Assembly: GCA_002422685.1 (NCBI GenBank)
Contig: DITC01000016.1
Coordinates: 22,179 to 46,520, forward strand
Direction: 5' to 3'
From: Thauera sp. UBA6194
Lineage (GTDB): Bacteria; Pseudomonadota; Gammaproteobacteria; Burkholderiales; Rhodocyclaceae
Length of the DNA: 24,342 nucleotides
The notes below the pieces were generated by a model that saw nothing but the letters and a program-made list of their open reading frames with translations, was not told the origin of the DNA and did not search any database. Below, piece after piece: positions 1 to 5,223 of this stretch (the first letter of the stretch is position 1; each line of letters begins with the position of its first letter). A program made the translations under genes and the position numbers.

Positions 1-25
1 TGCTTCAGGCCTCATCTGAGGGAAC
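1..25. repeat. Left attachment site (core direct repeat)
   Basis: The 25 bases from TGCTTCAGG to GAGGGAAC are identical to 14576-14600 within lysS. Identity stops at position 26. On the minus strand this copy retains codons of the LysS C-terminus but is separated from the rest of lysS, as expected for the far end of an integrated element. Confidence 0.85.
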
Positions 26-83
26 GGTAAACGGGCTTGAGCGCCTTTGCTGGCGTGGCGACGATCGATGTTCATGCCAGAAA

Positions 84-102
84 TACCCCCAGTAGTACCC
101 CC
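84..102. repeat. Candidate integrase arm-type site, left end
   Basis: TACCCCCAGTAGTACCCCC consists of two TACCCCC units 12 bp apart. It matches 14404-14422 near the right end at 18 of 19 positions, in the same orientation. Paired short direct repeats inside both ends of an element are the expected form of arm sites for tyrosine integrases. The assignment is inferred from position and symmetry. Confidence 0.5.
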
Positions 103-350
103 GGCAGGGCGTTGCCGGGTGCCGAATATTGGCCCAGTCGGCGCGCCGCAGCAACAGCACGGCGCGCCGACGCTGATCTCGTTCGTCGTCGCCGACCTCG
201 GGTGCCACACCACGCGCGCGTCGGCTGCCTGGACCGTACATCTGTATGGGGCAGCCCCTCGATGAAGGCCATGAGGACATCGAGCTCGGCGTCGGCGCCA
301 TGGAAAATCCGCGCCGCGGGGGGTGGGGGGAGAAAAAAACCGGGGAAATC

Positions 351-800
351 TGGGGATTTGGGGTCTGCGATCACCCGGAACCCGCGTGAACACTGGGATT
401 GCGGCGTTTTTTCAATCCCCAGATTCCCATAATGGATATGGGGATGGTTTGGGGATGGATTTCGAGGCGAAGAAAAATCAAGCACTTACGCGAAAGTCCA
501 TCCCCAAATTTCCCAAAAATCCCCCGGAAAATTTGGGGATACATTCAGTTACAAAGCTTACAGCGTGGGGATACCGCTTTTGCATAAATTCGCCTCTTTT
601 CTTCTTCTTTCTCTCTGATTTTAAAGAGAAAGAGAAAGAGAAGAGGGGCGAAGAACAAGAAAACCGGCATGGGAAGAATCGAACGGATTTGGGGAAAAAG
701 AAAACGGATTTGGGGATTTGGCGGGCCGGTTTGGGGATAGAAAAACAGGCAAAAGCCCGGAAACGCTGGGATTGCGGGGAGGCATCCCCAAAAATCCCCA
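351..800. repeat. Iteron-like TTTGGGGAT array, candidate replication origin
   Basis: The 9-mer TTTGGGGAT occurs exactly at 448-456, 532-540, 709-717 and 730-738, and in reverse as ATCCCCAAA at 500-508 and 784-792. Shorter TGGGGAT forms lie at 351-357, 439-445, 566-572 and, reversed, 415-421 and 794-800; TTTGGGGAA is at 688-696. Copies 500-511 and 529-540 form a perfect 12-bp inverted repeat with a 17-nt spacer. The tract is clearly richer in A+T than the rest of the element. P4-type primases bind short iterons at their origins, so this is a plausible origin for the element's primase, although the motif differs from that of P4. Confidence 0.5.
593..649. repeat. Pyrimidine/purine inverted repeat inside the iteron region
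   Basis: A 24-base pure pyrimidine run (593-616) is followed, after a short T-rich loop, by a purine run (623-649) rich in AGAGAAAG units that is largely complementary to it. It could form a long imperfect hairpin or an unwinding-prone tract. It sits between iteron copies at 566 and 688, which fits an origin unwinding element, but that role is inferred. Confidence 0.4.
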
Positions 801-802
801 CG

Positions 803-1240
803 TTTTTGAATCTCTGTCCCCTCGCGCGCATGCCCTCAGGCGCACCCGCTCCCGTCTTCGCGTACGTCTTTCTTTTCTCTGTCGCCGTTGCCCTTGCCCT
901 TGAAGATCGAGCGCGCCAGGTCGAGCCGGAGCCGGCGGCCGTGGAGCAAGGCACCCCCATGCCGGGGGTGGCTCGGGTCGGTCGGCGCCGGGATGCATGC
1001 ATAGGGTCAAGCCCCTACGGGCGCTTGCAGATCGCAAGCCCCCCAGAGCCGCCACATCGGCGTGACGTCCGTCGAAGGATCGGCGGTGGATCCATGGATC
1101 ACGGGAACCCGTGATGCAGGGCCTGGAAGCAGTGGCGGGATCGAGGCCTGCGTACTGGAAATGCCGTACGCAAGGGCGCCCCCGGCGCGGGCTACACCGG
1201 CGTGGGAGGGGCCCCCAGATCGGGTACGCCTTGGGCTACG
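803..1240. other. Non-coding stretch with several inverted repeats
   Basis: No convincing gene is present. Inverted repeats lie at 952-970 (CACCCCC/GGGGGTG), 1023-1039 (GCTTGC/GCAAGC), 1089-1100 (GATCCATGGATC, palindromic), 1098-1115 (ATCACGGG-AA-CCCGTGAT) and 1150-1171 (GCGTAC/GTACGC). They could be protein-binding sites or folded RNA. No function can be assigned from sequence alone. Confidence 0.45.
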
Positions 1241-1264
1241 AAAAAGCCCGCGCGAGGCGGGCTT
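1241..1264 (-). terminator. Rho-independent terminator of the leftward operon
   Basis: AAGCCCGC (1244-1251) pairs with GCGGGCTT (1257-1264) across a 5-nt loop. On the minus strand the stem is followed by a run of five T (1245-1241). It lies 40 bp beyond the stop of the last leftward gene, where the end of the primase/tail operon would be expected. Confidence 0.75.
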
Positions 1265-1303
1265 GGTGTTTTGGCCGTAGTCTGGGCTCGGCCGGTAGAT
1301 GAG

Positions 1304-1600
1304 TCAGAAGAGGTGGAAGTTGTAGCCGATCGGCGTAAGTGCCTCCGCGAACCCCTCCGAGAGTTGATAAGTCTGCTTGTAGCGCGTCCGACCGGCGCTG
1401 CCCGACTCAACCGTGATGACGCGGCGCTTCGCAAGGCGCGCGATTCCAGACATGGCGGTACTCCGGTGGGTGCGGTACTCCTTCATGAGGATGAGACCGG
1501 ATACGGGGTATCCAGCCAGCAACCGGCGGATGATCACGTGAGTAACAGAGCCAGGCTTTCCAAGCGGCTTTCCGATCGGACTGACTTGTTTCCCACTCAT
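1304..1600 (-). CDS. Small putative winged-helix DNA-binding protein
   Basis: Encodes 98 residues. An upstream in-frame ATG at 1756 exists, but the ATG at 1600 is preferred because GGAGG lies ten bases before it. Residues from about 17 onward read like a winged helix: two short helices, a basic recognition-helix candidate (residues about 45-62, RTHRSTAMSGIARLAKRRVI), and then a turn and strand (GSAGRTRYKQTYQL) resembling the wing. The family is not recognised. It is the last gene of the leftward operon before the terminator at 1241-1264 and is separated from the preceding gene by about 170 bp. A regulatory role within the element is possible but unproven. Confidence 0.55.
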   Translation of the reverse strand: MSGKQVSPIGKPLGKPGSVTHVIIRRLLAGYPVSGLILMKEYRTHRSTAMSGIARLAKRRVITVESGSAGRTRYKQTYQLSEGFAEALTPIGYNFHLF

Positions 1601-1770
1601 GACGCTTACACCTCCGCTGTCTCTATGAACCAGCTTAGGCCGCGCCACCATCGCACCGACGTGCTTGTCGGCGAGATCTTGCTCGTCCTCAGTCGATCTC
1701 TGGCCACAGCCTTGGTGGCTTTCGGCCAACTGGTGGATCAGGGTCGAAAGTAGCATTGGCGCGCCCCAGG

Positions 1771-2259
1771 TCAGACCTTCAGGAATACGTCGTGCAGCCC
1801 CTCGATGAAGCTCTCGACTGCGGCCGGGCTCGAGTTGGGCAGCACGCTGAGCGGGGCCGGTGACTCGACCAGGCGCTTGCCCAGGGCCTCCAGATCGGCC
1901 GCGGTCGGGTTTCGGCCAAGGCGGGAGGGGTGCAAGCCCGCGGCGAGCTCGAGCTCGTCGTAGGTGGCCTGGTTGAGTGCCCAGGCCTCGCCGATCTCCT
2001 TCGCAAGCTCATCAGCCTGCCGTTGCTTGCGCGCCTTCTCTGCCTGCAGTCGGCTGAGCCCTGTTTCCGGTTGTACCTGGTGGGCGTCTCCGGTGACCGC
2101 GGGGGCGGGCTCGACCGGCGGGCGATCGATGGGCGGGTTCTCGGCGGCGGCCTCGGCGAGCAGCTCCTCGAGGATCCTGTCGGCCATCCAGTCGAGCAGC
2201 GGCTCGAAGCGGCGCCGCCGGTCGGCGCTCATGGGGCGGGTGGTGGGGGTTTCGTCCAT
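1771..2259 (-). CDS. Hypothetical protein downstream of the tape measure
   Basis: Encodes 162 residues. A GAGGAG Shine-Dalgarno sequence lies six bases before the ATG, and the gene starts 10 bp after the tape-measure stop, so the two are probably co-transcribed. The N-terminus is charged and helical (residues 10-45), followed by a Pro/Glu-rich linker (about 46-70), a strongly basic helix (about 72-95) and a C-terminal helical part. No signal peptide or membrane segment is seen. In Mu- and P2-type phages the slot after the tape measure holds DNA-circularisation or tail-completion proteins (gpN, gpU, gpX/gpD), but this product resembles none of them to my eye. Function unknown. Confidence 0.6.
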   Translation of the reverse strand: MDETPTTRPMSADRRRRFEPLLDWMADRILEELLAEAAAENPPIDRPPVEPAPAVTGDAHQVQPETGLSRLQAEKARKQRQADELAKEIGEAWALNQATYDELELAAGLHPSRLGRNPTAADLEALGKRLVESPAPLSVLPNSSPAAVESFIEGLHDVFLKV

Positions 2260-2269
2260 GGTCTGCTCC

Positions 2270-4420
2270 TCAGTCGACGTTTCCCAGGCGGGCGCGGCGG
2301 CGGGCAGCGAGGTAGTTGCGCTGGCGCTCGAGTTCGGACTGGACGACGCGGCGGATAGCCTTCTCGTCACCACCCCCGCGGGCATCGATGTTGATCGTGT
2401 AGTGGAAGGATGCCGACGGGTCGGACAGCGTGCGCGGCGAGCTGGTCATCAGCGGGCGGTCGGCGGCGGTCGGCATCGGGGCAGCGGTGGCGATGCCGGC
2501 GCCGGCCATGCCAAGCGCGGCCGTGGTGGCGAACCGGCGGGAAAACTCGCCGATGGCCTTGAGGGCGCCGGTCTCGCCTTTGCCCAGGCCTTGCACAAGG
2601 CCAGCCATGGTGAAACCTCCGAGCTCCGCGAACACGCGGCTTGGGCTGTTGATGCCCAATTTCGACTTGAACCAGTTGGTCACGTTTTCGGCGGTGCTGA
2701 ACACGGCGTCCTTGACGGCCCCGGCGGCGTTGCGGATGCCGCGGGATAGACCGAGCATCACATCCAGGCCGATCTGCTCGAAGCGGACGGCCAGGCCTGA
2801 CATGAAACTGGTGACGGTCTCCCACTGCTGCCGGAACCATGCGGCGATGCCGTCCCAATTCTCGTAAATCTTGAAGGCGGCCCACGCAATCCCGCCGATC
2901 GCGGCGAGTAACGGCACGCTCAAGGCGATCATCTTCAGGCCGGCCCCGCCCATGACGCCGATTGCAAGCTTGGCCATGGCGAACGGGCCGATCAGCGCGG
3001 ACGCGGCCAGGGCGATGCCTCCCAGGGCGGTGAAGAGGAGCGCCCCGCCGGCTACGATCTTCATCAGCCCGCCGGATAAGGCCGGGTTTTCCTTCGCCCA
3101 CTTCTGGGTGGCCTCGGCGATGCGCCCGATCCACTCGGTTACGGCTTTCAGCTCGGGGCTGATGGTTTCGCCGAAGGCTACCAGGGCGTTCGTGAAGGTG
3201 CCGCTCGCAGCGTCCCACAGGTTCCTGAGCGTGCCGAGCTGCTTGTTCACGCGGTCCTGCAGGTTGGCCTGAGCCTGCATCTTCGCCAGGGTCTCGTTGT
3301 AGCCGGCCTGCCCTTTGTTGATGAGCAGGCTGACAACCTGCATGACTTCGGCGTCGTCGCCATACAGGTCCTTGAGCACCTGCAGCCGGGTCTCGGTGGT
3401 CAGGTTCTTCAGCTTGGCCATCTCGGCGAACATCTTCTCGAGCCCGCCGAATTCGCCCTTCCCGTCGGTGAAGTTCAGCGACAGTTTCGCTCCGGTGGCC
3501 TTCTTCAGGCCGGCCATGACTTCGGCGATTTTCCCGGTGTCCATGTTCTTCTGCAGGACCTTGCGCAGGGCGTTACCGGCAGCGCTGCCGTCCATGCCGG
3601 ACTGGTCCGCCATCACAAGCAAGGGCGCCATGGCGTTCGCGGCGTCAAGGCCTTTCATGCGGATGGTGTCCAGCGCGGGGGCGAGTTTCGCGAATCCGTT
3701 CAGCATGTTCCCCGAGTCGGTGCCGGCGTAGTGCGCGCGCTGGATGGTGTCCATCAAGGCGAGCATGTCGCCTTCGGTGGTGCGGGTCGCGTCCTGAAGC
3801 TTGGCGGCGAACTCGGCGGCCTGGTCGAATGGCATCTTGAGCTGAACGCCGAGCAGGGCGGCGGACTCGCCAAGCCCGCCCAGGATCGCCTGCTCGCTGA
3901 TGCCTTGCCGGATCAGCACCGTCATCATGTTCTGGAAGTCAGCCGTGGTACCTGGTAGCCGGTTGCCCAGGCGCATGGCAAGTTCGTTGGCCTTCTCGAA
4001 GTTCGCCGATACCTGTCCGCCGGACTTCATCATCGATACGGCAAGCTGCGTACCGGCGTCCTCGGCTTCCGCGAAGGCCTTGATCGGGACCATGGCAGCG
4101 GCTCCCATGGCTGCGCCAGCCACGCCCATCTTTACGCCGGCGTTCGCGAGGTTGTCGCGTAGTGCCATCGATCGCTGATAGCTGTCGTTGGCCTTGCGAA
4201 TCTTGTCGATACGCGCGGCGACCTGTTCCAGGTTGCGCTTGAACTGCTCGGTCCCGCTGCCGTCGGCAAGCGCCCGGCTCAAGCTCTTCGCCTGGTTCTG
4301 CGCGATGCTGAGTTGCTTCGCCATCTGCTGCCCGGCGCGACCGACCATCTGCAATGGGCGGGTCGCTTGGTCCAGCGCTTTCAGCCGGACCTCGAGCGAG
4401 AGTTGTTGTTTGCTGCTCAT
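2270..4420 (-). CDS. Phage tail tape measure protein (TP901/Mu gp42-like)
   Basis: Encodes 716 residues. Tape-measure proteins set tail length and act as a scaffold inside the growing tail tube of long-tailed phages. The N-terminal 90 residues are helical and coiled-coil-like. The TP901-type core follows, with an AFAEAEDAGTQLA segment, a TTADFQNMM region and alternating Gly/Ala-rich stretches. A hydrophobic central part (about 450-520) has long Ala/Gly/Leu/Ile runs, as usual in these proteins. The C-terminus has the typical GINSPSRVF motif (about residues 590-600) and a charged end. The ATG is preceded by AGAGG. The frame is intact, unlike the chaperone gene just upstream. At about 1.5 angstrom per residue the tail would be near 105 nm (family-based estimate). 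No other intact tail structural gene is present. Confidence 0.88.
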   Translation of the reverse strand: MSSKQQLSLEVRLKALDQATRPLQMVGRAGQQMAKQLSIAQNQAKSLSRALADGSGTEQFKRNLEQVAARIDKIRKANDSYQRSMALRDNLANAGVKMGVAGAAMGAAAMVPIKAFAEAEDAGTQLAVSMMKSGGQVSANFEKANELAMRLGNRLPGTTADFQNMMTVLIRQGISEQAILGGLGESAALLGVQLKMPFDQAAEFAAKLQDATRTTEGDMLALMDTIQRAHYAGTDSGNMLNGFAKLAPALDTIRMKGLDAANAMAPLLVMADQSGMDGSAAGNALRKVLQKNMDTGKIAEVMAGLKKATGAKLSLNFTDGKGEFGGLEKMFAEMAKLKNLTTETRLQVLKDLYGDDAEVMQVVSLLINKGQAGYNETLAKMQAQANLQDRVNKQLGTLRNLWDAASGTFTNALVAFGETISPELKAVTEWIGRIAEATQKWAKENPALSGGLMKIVAGGALLFTALGGIALAASALIGPFAMAKLAIGVMGGAGLKMIALSVPLLAAIGGIAWAAFKIYENWDGIAAWFRQQWETVTSFMSGLAVRFEQIGLDVMLGLSRGIRNAAGAVKDAVFSTAENVTNWFKSKLGINSPSRVFAELGGFTMAGLVQGLGKGETGALKAIGEFSRRFATTAALGMAGAGIATAAPMPTAADRPLMTSSPRTLSDPSASFHYTINIDARGGGDEKAIRRVVQSELERQRNYLAARRRARLGNVD

Positions 4421-4472
4421 GGGGCATGCCTCTGGAAAAGGCCGGCCCGGTCATCCGCGGGCCGGCTGGGGG

Positions 4473-4787
4473 TCAATCGGGCTGCTGTTCCTGGTAGCCG
4501 GCTTGCAGGCTCTTCGGTACCAGTTGCTCGGCGATGAACACGCCCACCTGCACCAGGTCGGCGGGGTCCATACGCAGCACCTCGGCGGCGATGAGGGGCG
4601 GCTCGCTGATGCGGGGCAGCAAGGTCATGATGGCGTCGGCATCCATGCGGGCTACGCCGAAAAGGCTGGTTCCGCGCAGCTCGCTGCCGCAAGGCTTGCG
4701 AACGACAAGCTGCTCGATCTGGGAGTCGCCTCGCTTGATCGGGGTCTCGAGGGTGATGGTCAGGCGGTCGTTGGTCTAGGTGGTCAT
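4473..4787 (-). pseudogene. Tail assembly chaperone (gpE/gp41-like) with amber at codon 4
   Basis: From the ATG at 4787, which has AGGA at a suitable distance, the frame reads M-T-T-stop and then runs open for 100 codons to TGA at 4473. The product after the stop has the look of the phage tail assembly chaperone family (E/41/14): LTITLETPIKRGD near the start, then LVVRKP, ELRGTSLF, and MDADAIMTLLPRISEPPL. The stop is TAG (plus-strand CTA at 4776-4778), one transition away from CAG (Gln). No other start with a good ribosome-binding site precedes the conserved part. The gene lies directly before the tape-measure gene, as in Mu and P2 relatives. It is probably inactivated by one substitution; amber suppression, reinitiation or a sequencing error are alternatives. 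Confidence 0.7.
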
Positions 4788-4860
4788 GGCAGTTCCTGAT
4801 GGGAAGAAGTAGGGGGGAGGCACCTGCACCCCCCTTATGAGGGGCGCAGGTGGCAGCGGC

Positions 4861-4905
4861 CTAAGCCTGGACTTTGAACACGACCTTATCCGCTGCTGCC
4901 GGTGT
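4861..4905 (-). pseudogene. Possible 3' remnant of an upstream tail gene
   Basis: On the minus strand an open frame ends VTPAAADKVVFKVQA and then TAG at about 4861, just before the chaperone gene. In Mu-like phages this slot is occupied by the end of the tail tube gene. The frame loses any protein-like character upstream, within 45 bases of the stop of the 79-aa gene. This is consistent with a deletion or recombination junction that removed the rest of the tail and head genes. The similarity is too short to be certain. Confidence 0.25.
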
Positions 4906-4952
4906 TACGCGCCACCGCCGGCTGGGCGTCTGAGCGGACCTGAGAAACCCGC

Positions 4953-5192
4953 TCAGCAATCGGTGAGAGCGAAGTTCTTGGATACGGCGCTGAAGGCTGC
5001 ATCGGCTGCCCGCTGCGCGCGGTCGGCTTCTGCGTCGGCGAGGCGCGCGCGGTGCTTGTCGACCAGCGAGCCGGTCAGTGCGACCTGGTCGCGCGCCTCG
5101 GCGGCTGCGACGGCGGCCTTGCTGGCATGGCCCGCGAGCTGGCGGTACTTGTCCTGGAGGGCTACGACGGTGGAGGAGGTGAGGTTCGGCAT
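4953..5192 (-). CDS. Small helical hypothetical protein after the primase
   Basis: Encodes 79 residues, starting 31 bp after the primase stop, with GGAG nine bases before the ATG. Residues 10-70 are almost all helix-forming (KYRQLAGHASKAAVAAAEAR, then RLADAEADRAQRAADAAF), suggesting a coiled coil. Coding is supported by the Shine-Dalgarno site and the operon spacing. No family is recognised. It is the last gene before the point where the tail fragment begins. Confidence 0.55.
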   Translation of the reverse strand: MPNLTSSTVVALQDKYRQLAGHASKAAVAAAEARDQVALTGSLVDKHRARLADAEADRAQRAADAAFSAVSKNFALTDC

Positions 5193-5223
5193 GGTGGTGC
5201 TCCGGTGGGTGGGGGGTGGGGCG

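Noticed and set aside
351..800. Possible CRISPR array
   Set aside because: Repeats are only 7-12 bp, occur in both orientations and have irregular spacing; there are no cas genes.
323..1114. Long rightward open frame (263 codons) across the iteron region
   Set aside because: Its repetitive LGIWGL/LGIEK-type sequence is just the translation of the TTTGGGGAT repeats, and there is no ribosome-binding site.
4417..4692. -1 frame ORF overlapping the chaperone 3' end and tape-measure start, as in P2/Mu E' frameshift products
   Set aside because: It is in the right relative frame, but I see no slippery heptamer and the product lacks recognisable E' features; it looks like a GC-rich shadow frame.
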